Shown: positions 41,630-51,853 of the stretch, one piece after another
Position numbering within the stretch: the first letter of the stretch is position 1
Layout of the letters: each line of letters starts with the position of its first letter
Assembly (NCBI GenBank): GCA_024195265.1
Contig: JAJLRJ010000004.1
Coordinates: 27,181,434-27,245,433 of the forward strand
Direction: 5' to 3'
DNA: 64,000 nt
Source: Dendrophyllia cribrosa
Lineage: Eukaryota > Cnidaria > Anthozoa > Scleractinia > Dendrophylliidae
Translations under genes and position numbers: made by a program
Notes under the pieces: generated by a model
The model's input: the letters and a program-made list of their open reading frames with translations, nothing else
Told to the model about the DNA's origin: nothing
Database searches by the model: none

Positions 41630-41935
41630 TCTTCAGCTAAACTGAGTATGGAAACATGGGAAGCATTGACAAAGGGGGAAACCGCTGAACCATGGGAAGG
41701 CAGGGATCCAGGGAAGAATTAACAATGGGGGAAACCTGGATCAATGCATTGTAGTTACTGAAGTACTGTACAGAAGTAGTCATGAAAATCAAAACTACAA
41801 TATATAATCAGAATATGTCTCAATATATTAAAAATTGTTTAAAAATCCCCAAATTTTCTAAAAATGCCAAGATATTCTAAAAATTATCTGATCTTCTAAA
41901 AATCCTACAAATAATCCTTATTTTTGTGCTCAGGC
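41630..41935. other. no gene recognised
   Basis: Contains two GGGAAGC/GAAACC.TGAACCATGG-like phrases (41645-41740) and AT-rich sequence. It sits where Ty3 protease/RT would be expected downstream of the gag remnant, but none is readable. Confidence 0.35.
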
Positions 41936-41937
41936 CT

Positions 41938-43126
41938 AATTTCCCACATTTACTGCACTTTCGACCTCGAGCTGGACAATTCCTATCTTCAGCAAAATGA
42001 CCCTCAACGACAGTTGAAACAAACAAACACCTTTTTTACCCGTTCCTATTATGAAGCTGTTTACGAAATATGAGTGCAGCTATAACTTGCGTAGGAAATT
42101 TACCCTTTTGTTACCAAAACCAAACACTGAAGTTCTCAGGAAGTTCACTTGTTACAAAGCTGCATCTCTTTGGAATTATCTCGACAATCATACGCGTGCA
42201 ATCTCAAGCAAAAGCTTATTTAAAACTCTCTTAAACGCAGAACTTCATACGGATAGCTTAATTTATAGATTAATTTTTCTATAGGTTAGATTTTAAATTT
42301 TAATAAAATTATTACTTTAAGCTTTTTATTCACTTGTAAACTGTTTAACTTTTTAGTACACGACCACATCAGCTCCGCTGTAATTTTTATCGTGTTTAAA
42401 TAAATGTTGTTGTTTAGATCCATGCCTAGAACTTTCTTCAATCACATTAGTGCCTGCTCCAGGCTCTTGACTTGCTTGCTCATGTGAGGCTTCCCACTTT
42501 CGAACTTTCTCCATTGCAGCTTCCAGAGTAATATTATTGACTTCCAGTAGTTTCTTCTTCAACTGGACATTGGGCAACTTTTGACTCAGTTGGTCTCGCA
42601 AATTATCCTCCAAAGCTGCCCCAAAATTGCAATGACAGGCTTGTTTACATAAACGAACCATGAATTTGTCAGCGGTCTCCCCTGGATTGGGGCAAGTTGA
42701 CGAAAAGCATGTTTCTTATATGGCACATTGTCCTCGGCTCGAAAATAAGCATCCAGCTTTCGAAGACACTACATATTCGTTATCCTGCTCTGCAGTAACC
42801 GGTCCAGGATCTGGAAGGTCTGCGTACATATCTTTGACTTCCATGCCCGCTAAATGAAGCAATTGAGCTCTTTTCCGCGAAGCATTCGTGATTCCCTTGC
42901 CATCGATGTAATACTGATACGATCATTTCCACTGTCGCCAAAGTTCCGCGACTTTAGAGGAAGAGCCCATTAAATCTAAAGGCGGCAATGCTCTTCCACT
43001 GAACTCGCCATCCTCATCGCCAATTTGTAGTATTGAAGAGCCACCAAGGCAAGTCACACAGGCTGAAACAGACTTTATTCCGAGCACACGCAGTACATGT
43101 CCACTTGTCATTTCCCGCTTGCTCAA
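41938..43126 (-). pseudogene. Ty3/gypsy gag with CCHC knuckle, split by a LINE
   Basis: Minus-strand frames follow the gypsy gag order: GSSSKVAELWRQWK (near 42923-42970), YYIDGKGITNASRKRAQLLH, LDAYFRAEDNVPYKKHAFRQ, then 42353-42661 (FMVRLCKQACHCNFGAALED, LRDQLSQKLPNV). After a 310-bp LINE insert the zinc knuckle follows (FNC..GHFAEDRNCPARGRKCSKCGK-type spacing, 41945-42032). At least three frameshifts and a stop before SYQYY break it. Intact gag packages the element RNA. Protease, RT and integrase are not seen downstream. Confidence 0.8.
42040..42350 (+). pseudogene. LINE 3' fragment inserted in Ty3 gag
   Basis: The plus frame from 42051 encodes LLLPKPNTEVLRKFTCYKAA and SLWNYLDNHTRA, the C-terminal block of a CR1/L2-type LINE protein (different subfamily from that at 11.2 kb), ending in TAG at 42284. 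A short AT-rich 3' UTR follows. Orientation is opposite to the gag, and gag sequence resumes on both sides, so it inserted into the Ty3 copy. Confidence 0.7.
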
Positions 43127-43129
43127 TAT

Positions 43130-43350
43130 ACACGCAACCGCTGTCCTGATATACTACAAATTCTCAGAGGTATTAGTCCACCTTCATCGCTATGATTTTT
43201 CTTATCCTCATATTAAATTATTCTTAATATTTTGTTTGTGCATTTTGTTTATGTCTTTAAATTTGAATTAAAGGCATGTAAGGGCAAGGAAATGCTCTTT
43301 GCTTGTTTGCAGTACTACTAGCATTGACTCTAAAAAACAAAAAAAAGTTT
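43130..43350. other. no gene recognised
   Basis: Short AT-rich stretch between the Ty3 gag and the tnp2-like exon, with no motif. Confidence 0.4.
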
Positions 43351-43356
43351 AATTAC

Positions 43357-43527
43357 CATCAATACAGAAGTCTTCCACATCAGTGATGAGTGGATGCAGG
43401 AAAGGGTCAAGGGCACAAGGTCTCACTTTCGGTAGCTGGTACGAAGGAGCAAATCCTACAACATAAACCTCATCTGTACTGCTTCGGTCATTCTTTGACA
43501 TATTTGCAATTGTCACTTCAATGGCAC
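43357..43527 (-). CDS. tnp2-like transposon exon
   Basis: A 171-nt (57-codon) block with acceptor TATATAG|GTGCC and donor GATG|GTAATT. It encodes AIEVTIANMSKNDRSSTDEV, GFAPSYQLPKVRPC and LDPFLHPLITDVEDFCIDG. The P....LDPFL.PL..D/E.L pattern is that of tnp2/CACTA-Plavaka-type transposon proteins in cnidarians. No neighbouring exon is recognised in the correct order, so this is an isolated exon. Confidence 0.5.
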
Positions 43528-43585
43528 CTATATACAAATGACAATATCCCTTAATTATACTGTAGTAGGTTAGTTTTGTATGAGA

Positions 43586-43589
<4 letters not shown>

Positions 43590-43621
<32 letters not shown>

Positions 43622-43623
43622 TA
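43590..43623. repeat. (TG)n/(TA)n microsatellite
   Basis: TATATATA followed by an uninterrupted TG-dinucleotide run of about 24 bp. Confidence 0.9.
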
Positions 43624-44170
43624 TATAAAAAACGGTCGGTGTAAAAAAGCTGTCTTTTTACAATTACATAATTGTAAGAATGCTGCTTTTTTTCAAAAAT
43701 AGAAAAATAGAAAATAGAAAAGTTAATGAGGAAAAAGTTTGTAAAAGGCAGTCACATAATGGATGACATATTTGATGGTTTGACAAATACGCTCGGATAA
43801 TCGCACCTGGTAAAATATCCGCTCATATTACCCCTGAAATTATCAAATAAGGTATACACAGTAAGCTTATGAGTTGTTTTGATTCTGAGCTATTTACAGT
43901 ATAAATAGAGTCAATTGCCTTGTGGATATCTTCTTTACATATTTGTGATATGTCACAGCCATCAGCGATTACACTGAAAGAGTCTGTCAACAGTTCGAAC
44001 AACTGATCGCACAATCCTGCATTCCATTCCCTCCTGAAGGCTTCAGTTGTTTTGTTTTCTATGGCATCGGCTGGCTCTTCAAGAGACATATCCGTCTTGA
44101 AGGCACGCAGCTGTACTCTAAGCTTGAACACTTCTGCGAGCTCTTTGCAGGTGTAGTCCTGGAAATGAAA

Positions 44171-44438
44171 CACGAGAATTTAGTTTTATCGACTGAGTCG
44201 ATAAGGTAAATTGACCACCGTAAAAAGATTCAAATAGCTGACGTTTCGAGCGCTAGCCCTTCGTTAGCTAAAAACGTCAAAAAAAAGCTAAAAACGTTAG
44301 CTAAAAACGTCAGCTATTTGAATCTTTTTACGGTGGTCAATTTACCTTATCGACTCAGTCGATAAAACTAAATTCTCGTGTTTCATCCCCCCACCGACGC
44401 AGCACCACAGTTTCTCTAGAAACTAACCCCATTCATTT
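44171..44438. mobile_element. fold-back Penelope terminal repeats in AAA+ gene
   Basis: Two copies of a Penelope-type terminal repeat face each other: GAATTTAGTTTTATCGACTG with GTAAATTGACCACCGTAAAA on the left is the reverse complement of the right end. The minus-strand copy keeps a hammerhead-like segment at 44236-44269 (CTAACGA, stem II GGGC../GCTC, GAAAC, GTC, closed by AGCT/AGCT) with one core change (CTGACGA to CTAACGA). The plus copy has lost the core. CCTGGAAATGAAA occurs directly before (44158-44170) and after (44439-44451): a 13-bp target duplication. Confidence 0.8.
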
Positions 44439-44829
44439 CCTGGAAATGAAAGACTGATCTTATCCTTTGTTTGAATCCCAGATTCAACTTTCTGAAATCC
44501 TTCATTTGCGCTGGATATCCTGCGAAGATCATCACCGGATTTCCCCCGAGCATTGCTTCCATCAAGGTATCCAAAGCCTCTTTCTCGGAGTCAACATTTA
44601 GTTAATAGGCTTCTTCCACAAACAGCACACCATGTTTAGCTTGTTCAATACATGCCTTAGTCTGCACTGCAGTTTCACCCAGATATTTGCCCACAAGGTC
44701 TGGCCATTGAACTTCGACCAACTTTGATTTTTTTCTAATTCCCACATCCTTAAGGATACCTTTCCAGTAAAGTAAAATGAAAAGTAAAAAATTAGTTTCA
44801 ATCTTTGACCATTCAGCATTGTCTATGAT

Positions 44830-45136
44830 ACTTATGACTTGTATATCTCAGTACGACAAGCTTGTTTAAGCATCGTTAATCGATCATCCATCCACTATGT
44901 AAAAGGTAAAATATAGTGGAACTGCATGGCTATTTACAATAGTGATGAAGATTATTAGTATTGCTGTAAGTATTCTAAAAATTAGAAATAATAACAATTG
45001 TGATAACTTTCTGTATTATTATGTTATGTGATTATATTTAACTTGTAAAACACATTTGTATTCACATCGAATATCTGGTGGGAAAGTTGAAACCTTTTTC
45101 CTTTGTTAAATAAAGTGTTGTTGTTGTTATTGTTTG
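44830..45136 (+). mobile_element. LINE-type 3' tail (TTG repeat)
   Basis: Non-coding sequence ending GTTAAATAAAGTGTTGTTGT TGTTATTG-like: a polyadenylation-like AATAAA directly followed by a (TTG)n run, as in 3' ends of CR1-type LINEs. No RT sequence is readable, so the start is a guess. Confidence 0.35.
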
Positions 45137-45719
45137 TCTAGTCCTATAAATAGGCGCATCCAGGGGTTGGCCCCCCACCCCCTTTAAGCAGCACTTTTTT
45201 ACATGTGTTTGACTCTTCATGTCTCTCCCTTGTGGTTCATAAAATTAATAGAAAATAATGGTTTTATGCGTAGTTGTTTCACACTTTTCGAGTCTCAGAA
45301 ATGCTGCAGATGGTGTTGTAGAGGGTAAAATCTGAAAACTTCCCCGAGGGACATGTCCCCGGAACCCGTACGGTGCTTGCTGTGGATCCACTACTGATAT
45401 ATCTCCAGTGATAAACATTGTTATTGGTGTCCAGTAAAAATATTACTATATCTTGTTTTAGGCGATGCATGTACAAACCTGCCATGAATCTCGCTATCAT
45501 TGTTTTTCCAGTTCCGGGATTGTCCATGAGTACCATGTGGTAGATGGGAGGATCTTCGTTTCCATTAGTTTTACCACCAGTAGCCTCTAATCTTTTTCTA
45601 TCCAAGCGAATGCTCTTTGTCCATTTGAGAATCTGCTCTTTTAGGCTTTTCATGCCCACTATTTCGTCTAACTTTTGAGAAACTTTCTCTGCCAAGTTAA
45701 TTTTCTTTCCTAAAAAGAA

Positions 45720-46235
45720 TTACAAAATACAGCTTTCTTACTGGTTTTTCTAGTTGGAACCCAGGATTATTAGTGCTCTGTCGGGTGTCATGATCGTCCG
45801 GGTTGCTGTACAGAGTGTAGGTCTTAAAGAACTGTTCTTATTGACAATTACCAACGTTTCCACGACCTAAGCATAAGTCATGAATTGAATAAATACCATT
45901 GGTTTATGGTATTAATACATTAAAATATTTTATACATTGTAAAGCACTTAGGACAAGTAGTGATTTTGCGCTATAGAAATAAATTATTAAAATGTCTTGC
46001 TGTTGCTGTCATTGGTCACTTTGTGTGTATTTAGTGTGGAAATGGTTACGTGTCTCAGTGCTATATTACTCTCTAACCTTTCAAATGCTGCTTTGTAGCA
46101 GCAAAGTTGTCGTCAGATGAAGACACTGTCTCTTAGCATGACTTACTGGGGAACAAAAATTAATGATATTGATTGTAACTAATTAAACATGCATTCTTGA
46201 AGTTAACTTAAATGGTCATTTCATTTGCTTTAAAC
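45720..46235. other. intron between AAA+ exons
   Basis: No coding motif; bounded by the splice sites of the AAA+ pseudogene (acceptor at 45710, donor at 46239). Confidence 0.5.
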
Positions 46236-46299
46236 ATACTTTAGCAGACTCTGTCGAAGAAGCTTTCCCCTTTCTTCTTTAGTCTGTGTTCGTTTCTGT

Positions 46300-48780
46300 A
46301 GTGAAGAACAAAATGAAGTAATGTTAGAGTTTCGAGCCATTTTCTCTCTATGCAACATACAACCTCCATATATATCTACAACATACAAAATAATTAAGGG
46401 GCCCGCAAGACAATACAGCCAATAAAATTTGTACCATTTTTAATCCACTCGCTAACCAACAGCTGACGTTAAAGCCTTGTGACCTCTAAAAGATTACTTT
46501 CACCCATTAGGTTGTAAGGCTCTCAAGCATTAATTTATAATTAATTTTTTATTGTTTTAGTTACTCTGCTTCCATGTTACATAGTTACTTAGTTTACTGA
46601 TTGAACACTTAGGATAAATAAAGCTGTGAGCTCTCTCTCTCTCTCTCTCTCTAGATCTATTGGCACCACTTTTGTAGCCTTTTGTCTCGAGGTTCAAAAT
46701 TCATTATAGTTAATCTACAAATAGGAATTAAACAATTCTTCAGCTTCAGTATAGCAACATCAAGCTTCGGTATGAATTTCGTTTTCAAAGATAAATCCCA
46801 CCATTTTTAACAGCCCCTTAAACTTGAAAAGGATACATGTGTGCCACTCACCAGGGTAAGGACCACAAAGAAAGGGTAAATTCAAATTTTCTGCCACAAA
46901 GTGGATAGATGTGAGACCAATAAATGCCAGTGAGTTCCCCTTCTTGCCCCAGTACGTTTAAAATCAGTTTTGCGAAGCTTACAAAAAAATGACTTGAAAG
47001 TATATACACTTTCATGTGTCGTACAGTTTAGGATTTCAGTTTAGGCCAAAATTATACAATTTCATTTTCCAAAGATTATTACTCCTAAGCCATTTAACAA
47101 TAAGACATGGAACTAAATTGAGAGTATACGGCTACCTTTCAGCATTGTGCACTCACAGTTTCAGAGCAAAACTTCGATCCCTTTTGCTTCTATGGTCAGT
47201 TTTTCATAACCCTATGTAGCGTTTCAATCGCGTTACAAAAGTGCCACATTTTGTCATTTTTGCTAGAAATTATGGCGTTCAGAGAATGGGGTTAATATTG
47301 CGTGAAATTTGTAATCACCTGCCACACTTATTGGTCATAGTTAGAAATTGTTCTGCTAGTTGTTAAAATTCTGCAGCTTTCAAGCTTTTGTTGCCACAAG
47401 ACAATTTTCTGTGCTAATGCGATGCAGCTCAATCGCAGGCTTTTAATTAAGTCACTCACTTGCTAAAAGGTGTGCTGCAAAAAGCCTTCATACATTTTTA
47501 TGGCCCCTTTTGTTCATCACTTAGAAGTATCTGAGGGGTCCTAAGAAATAAGCCAATATTTTTAAAAGCCAAAAAATACGGGAACCAAGCAGAACGATGG
47601 TCCGGGGATCAAGGCCCTCTTCGCTTTTGTGTGCAATAATATGTACGTGTAAAAAGCCTATCACTGGATAGGTTTCTTTAAAAAAATCTTTTCGGGATTT
47701 TAGTGCCAATTGCAACGAAGGAAATAGAGAATATATTGAAGAACTCGAAGTAATAATCATTATAGGGCTTAGCCTTAGGGTTTTTGGGCACCTAACTGGT
47801 TGCGTAAAAGCATCCTATAAAGGGGTGTGAACTGTAGCCCTAAGTTACTTCTTTGCTTTCCAGTACAGGTTGTCTCATGTGGAATGTGTGTGTGCTTTTG
47901 CATATATTTGTAAGTTTAACAACTTCAAATAAAATTCAAAACGAAGACGTAACGTGACATGCACGTGCTGTCTTTGAAATGTTCAAACACATTCACATTC
48001 AGTCCAGCTAAGTGGACCTAGTGTCCGGTGTCTGACTATATCATTCTGCATATGAATATCATTCCGCATTTGATTGCATAAACCACGTTTTCGCTAGCAT
48101 GACAAAAGGATGAAACTCTCAGAAAATGATGATATTAAGATGTCAAGATACTATTGTGCTGTTGCAGTTGTGCACCAACAACCTCTTTTCTCCATTTCTC
48201 GCGCTGTGGAACATACACAGACTGTCCACGAAATCACAAATCACCCACGACTTGATTAAGGAATGTCTTTTCCCTCGGTCAAAGTAATAAATGCCACAGT
48301 TAAAACCAACACAACACAATTTTATCCGTTTTGATGTTATTTCTGCATTAAGATGGTAAAACAACTATTGATCTTGGAATTAAACGGGAACTTTACGCTG
48401 GCCGTTACTTTGCCAAAGGTGCGTGTGTGAAGGCCAAAGTATAATATCAAGTTCTTTTCTATGCATCTCAAGTCGAAAGGTTGAAACCATCCAAGGAGTT
48501 TCAAGTGGCTTGAAAGTCATCCTTAACTGATCGACTTTGTGAACTTGCGGTTTCTTGAGCTTTTTGACACTTAAATAAAGTGATTATTATTATTATTATT
48601 ATTATTATAAATCTTAATTACATTGGGTGCAATATATATAGCCTTTGAAACGCGAGGGAAATCTTTTAAGCGAAACAATATTCAGCCATGTTAAGTAATC
48701 CCTCTAATCGCCTTCCAAATTAAATGTAACAAGTGCAAATAAAGTTGTTGTAAAGATTAAACCAGTTGACCTATATTTTC
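46300..48780. other. 2.5 kb without recognised gene
   Basis: Only short frames without motifs. A (CT)n run lies at 46631-46652, an unlabelled AATAAA-(ATT)n tail at 48576-48608 suggests a LINE-type 3' end, and the rest is ordinary AT-rich DNA. Confidence 0.5.
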
Positions 48781-48870
48781 TGTTTTTAGTACAAATCTAC
48801 TCCGGCGTTCTATCACGAATGCCGCGCTCTGATTGGCTATGCTACTCGCTATCTGTTCTGTGATAGATAG

Positions 48871-49286
48871 TAGAGACCTTTAGGTTCTAGTACGAGAATG
48901 AGTTTTTGCAATAGTAAAAGAGGGCGCTCGGTACCCTGCGAGCAGAGGCCGACCCTTTCGATCTTCCTAGAAAGCGGCTTTTCTAGGATGATCGAAAGGA
49001 CCTCTGCTTGTCAGACTGCCGAAAGTTCGGCGCCCTCGCGCCTTCGGTGTGAGGAAAAGTCGTTGGGGTGAAAACAAGAAAACAATCCCAAGTGCTATCA
49101 ATCAAACCCATATCCTTTCAATCATCAAATTACTAAACCGTTCTACAATATTTCAATCACACCAATTATTTTGCTTGAAACCAAGTAGAAGAGAGTTTGC
49201 TAATGCAAATGTTCGCATCCTATTTCGCTGTAAACTTGTAGCCAAATCTTGTACTCGTACTCGTCCTAAAATCTAAAGGTCTCTAG
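48871..49286. mobile_element. MITE with internal hairpin next to a small ORF
   Basis: Terminal inverted repeats TAGAGACCTTTAGGTTCTAG (48871) and the reverse complement of CTAAAATCTAAAGGTCTCTA (49285), about 30 bp with few mismatches. Inside is a second strong palindrome at 48942-49007: GCAGAGG..CC.TTTCGATC with TCCTAGAAA, loop GCGGC, then TTTCTAGGA and GATCGAAAGG.CCTCTGC. TAG on each side may be the target duplication. It lies directly before the ATG at 49298. Confidence 0.75.
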
Positions 49287-49297
49287 TGAGTAGCATA

Positions 49298-49411
49298 ATG
49301 GCGACCGCTTCACGTTTTCGAAGTGTGCTTGAAGAAGATTTAGACAGTTTAATGGTTGAGGCTGTTCCAGAAAGAAAAAAAAGTTTTGAACGACAAGTAG
49401 ATTTATACTAA
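49298..49411 (+). CDS. short ORF or first exon, unknown
   Basis: ATG in good context (CATAATGGCG) opens MATASRFRSVLEEDLDSLMV then EAVPERKKKSFERQ, ending in TAA after 37 residues, or at a possible donor CAA|GTAGAT. The Arg/Glu-rich start resembles first exons of the QRICH/Crypton-linked (DUF3504-type) cnidarian proteins, but it is too short to be sure. A CTGATTGGCT inverted CCAAT box lies before the MITE (48827), implying the MITE entered the promoter or leader. Confidence 0.35.
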   Translation: MATASRFRSVLEEDLDSLMVEAVPERKKSFERQVDLY

Positions 49412-49504
49412 AACAATTCGATTATTCGCTCTTGATTTCTATTGTGATTATACGATAGAAAACCCGAGCTCATAATCTAATTCTTAAATATCCAAACAAA
49501 TAGG

Positions 49505-49588
49505 GAGCAGGGATGGCGCAGTGGTGAAAGCGAGCGATCCCTTCCTACCAATGTGGCCTGGGTTCGAATCACGGACTCAATATCATAA
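49505..49588 (+). mobile_element. tRNA-derived SINE head
   Basis: Internal polymerase III promoter: A box TGGCGCAGTGG (49514-49524) and B box GGTTCGAATC (49561-49570) at tRNA-like spacing. The arms do not fold into a full cloverleaf, so this is a SINE rather than a tRNA gene. It is interrupted by the MITE starting at 49589; the SINE body may resume at about 50017. Confidence 0.75.
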
Positions 49589-50016
49589 TTACCGTAAATG
49601 CTCGAATTAGCGCCCCTCCTAAGGCTCAAAATTTGTAATAAGCGCCCCCTTGAAATAAGCGCCCCCCTCCCATCCCCCGAGAAAAAATGAGTTTCGGTAC
49701 TCGGTACGATATACGAGGTGTATACGGTCTATACGGTTATTTTAAAATGTGACATTGTTAAATAGTATAAACAGTAATGTCCTTTCAAAGTCGCACGGGT
49801 TTGCTTCTCAAGAACGTTTCGAGTTCGCAAAAAGTAGTTTTCTATAAGCTTTTTGCATTTTTATGTTGCAGTTTGGTTTTAAATAGAAATATAGATTGTC
49901 ATTTTGAGGCTAAAAATTGATAAACTAAATAAGCGCCCCCCTTCGAATTAGCGCCCCACTCTCGCCTTAGAAAATTAAATAAGCGCCTCGGGCCCTAATT
50001 CGAGCATTTACGGTAA
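49589..50016. mobile_element. MITE with GCGCCCC-rich terminal repeats
   Basis: Left end TTACCGTAAATGCTCGAATT AGCGCCCC and right end matching in inverse (GGGCCCTAATTCGAGCATTT ACGGTAA). AATAAGCGCCCCC words recur inside both ends (49638, 49660, 49931). No coding capacity. Inserted in the SINE. Confidence 0.8.
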
Positions 50017-50019
50017 ATA

Positions 50020-50600
50020 CGAATAGCGGAGAAACTGCGGTAAGCTGTGTAGCACTTTGAAAAGTAAGCCAAGGAAACATTCATTAAAAGGTAAAGTGCC
50101 GTGTTTTATATGGTTGTTTTCTAAACGTTGCATGCCGTGCCCTTCATTAGTGCTCGGTCAGGTGCAATGTTTGTATACGCCATGGATTACAAAATAAATA
50201 CTGTACTGCGTGCGCGGCTCGGTGCGCGGCCTTGAGGAAAGGGAAGTAGGAATTTCATCCGTGGGATGACTTATGCTAATTGCAAAAATCAGGCACATCT
50301 ACAGCTTTGTTTTTAGTTGATTTTTAACATCACAACTGTAAATAGGTTTTAAGGAGTAAATGACTCGACTATTGTTTCATATTCGTTATTCAGCCTTCCT
50401 GAATATACTGTCTTCCTTAGCAATGGAACTAGATATTACCAGGCGACATCGCAGGAAAAGGAGAGTCAATAGGTCATATCCCTAGCTTTCTGAGTTATGA
50501 ACTCTAGGTAACAGGTTTTTTTGTTTAATTTAGTCTGAGGGTGCCAATATGTCTTCTCGACACACATAAAGAGTAGCCAAACTTTAGACGGCAAACAGTG
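50020..50600. other. no gene recognised
   Basis: Possible SINE body at the start, then ordinary AT-rich sequence. Confidence 0.4.
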
Positions 50601-50610
50601 CACTATTTCG

Positions 50611-50957
50611 TTTAATAAATGTGATGCAATAGACTAACATTAACTCAGATTCCGCAAGATGACTGTTTAATTTATCGCGCAATAATAAAATGAACTTAAG
50701 ACGAAATCGCTACTTAATAGTACTAGTTTAATAAATATGACGCAATAGACTAACATTAACTCAGATTCCGCAAGATGACTGTTTGATTTATCGCGCAATA
50801 ATAAAATGAACTTAGGACGAAATCACTACTTAATAGTACTAGTTTAATAAATGTGACGCAATAGACTAACATTAACTCAGATTCCGCAAGATGACTGTTT
50901 AATTTATCGCGCAATAATAAAATGAACTTAAGACGAAATCGCTACTTAATAGTACTA
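50611..50957. repeat. 116-bp tandem repeat, three copies
   Basis: Units begin TTTAATAAAT at 50611, 50727 and 50843 and are about 97% identical (ATAGACTAACATTAACTCAG; ATTCCGCAAGATGACTGTTT; CGCGCAATAATAAAATGAAC). The high identity implies recent amplification. Confidence 0.95.
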
Positions 50958-51022
50958 AATGGTGTCCTCTTCAGGGTGCCATAGTGATTTCCTGTAACTT
51001 CCCCCCCCCCCCAGTGAACAAA

Positions 51023-51386
51023 TTAGGGAGCGATGGCGACGGCAACGAGAACGGCCAAAAAGCAATAGGTTTATATTAGCAAAACAACAACTGTGCAAAT
51101 GCGATCACGCTTTTTTTGTACATTTCTTTGCCGTTGTTGCACAACTACGACGTGAAACTTCCTAAATGCACGTTTTCTGAAGGACGTGAACACAAGACAT
51201 TGATTTTCTTTTTCTTTTTCTGAACTTAGATACAGTCCTTTAGAGTTCAATTCCAGAAACCTTCGCCAACATTTGACAAATTGAGCGAGATGGAATAAGA
51301 GCGATGAAGTTTGAAACAGTGCGAATTCACTTTTTACATGACGTTTTCGCGGCCGTCGCCGTCGTAGCTGCTTAAGCTCCCTATTA
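51023..51386. mobile_element. MITE with TAGGGAGC termini
   Basis: Ends TAGGGAGC(G)ATGGCGACGGC and GCCGTCGCCGTCGTAGCTG...GCTCCCTA are inverted repeats. TTA flanks both sides. The open frame across it (117 codons, minus) shows no domain and is composition-driven. The (C/G)GACGGCGACGGC arms are typical of a very abundant short element in coral genomes (from general knowledge). Confidence 0.8.
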
Positions 51387-51429
51387 AGACGGCAAACACT
51401 TCCAAGAATTTTAAGGCATTTCACTCTAT

Positions 51430-51850
51430 GCCATTTCTTTAACGCTTCTTTTCACTCTTAATATTTACTAATTGCTTTGAAATCACGTCATGAAAGCGGA
51501 GTTCGTTCCAGAAATCTTTGTCTAAACCAAAAATCTAACACGTTGAAAGACACAGGATGGCCGCAGACAAATGCAGAAACATTACCCTAATGTCTCACAA
51601 CTTACTTTAAATGCTTGAACTTTAAATGCTGGAACATTATTTAACCTCAGAAGTGCTATCACAATGTTCAGCTCTCAATCAGACAACTGTAACTTAACAA
51701 CAACACTAAGCCAGAAAACTGGAACGATAAACATAACGTCGAAAGTTAATTTAAACTGGTCCCCGTTCTTGGACAGTATTTGACTCCAGGGTTCTAAACA
51801 AAGTTAAGTTTATTGAGACGGGTGAAGTTTCCTCCACTGTTTCCGTTCAT
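51430..51850. other. no gene recognised
   Basis: Contains a small duplication TTTAAATGCTTGAAC/TTTAAATGCTGGAAC near 51605-51640. It may be the 3' non-coding part of the Crypton that follows. Confidence 0.4.
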
Positions 51851-51853
51851 ATT

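Larger units (their letters stand above)
43850..46295 (-). pseudogene. AAA+ ATPase (CbxX/SpoVK-like) gene
   Basis: Four minus-strand blocks with fitting splice sites. 46240-46295 is a KEERGKLLRQSLLK helix. 45479-45709 contains KLDEIVGMKSLKEQI and Walker A DNPGTGKTMIARFM. 44759 down to 44452 contains VEVQWPDLVGKYLGET, Walker B VLFVEEAY followed by a TAA, and sensor-1-like NPVMIFAGYPAQM. 44157-43850 contains YTCKELAEVFKLRVQ and RREWNAGLCDQL (lid). Walker A has DNPGTGKT instead of the usual GNPGTGKT. The third and fourth blocks are one exon split by a 268-bp Penelope terminal-repeat insert with 13-bp target duplications. The stop and insert make it dead. Family members are hexameric remodelling ATPases; in animals such domains occur with ankyrin repeats. 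Confidence 0.8.

Noticed and set aside
49505..49588. tRNA gene
   Set aside because: A and B boxes are present but acceptor, D and anticodon arms do not pair; it is a SINE head.
51071..51424. 117-codon Arg-rich minus frame
   Set aside because: It spans a MITE from terminal repeat to terminal repeat and has no domain.
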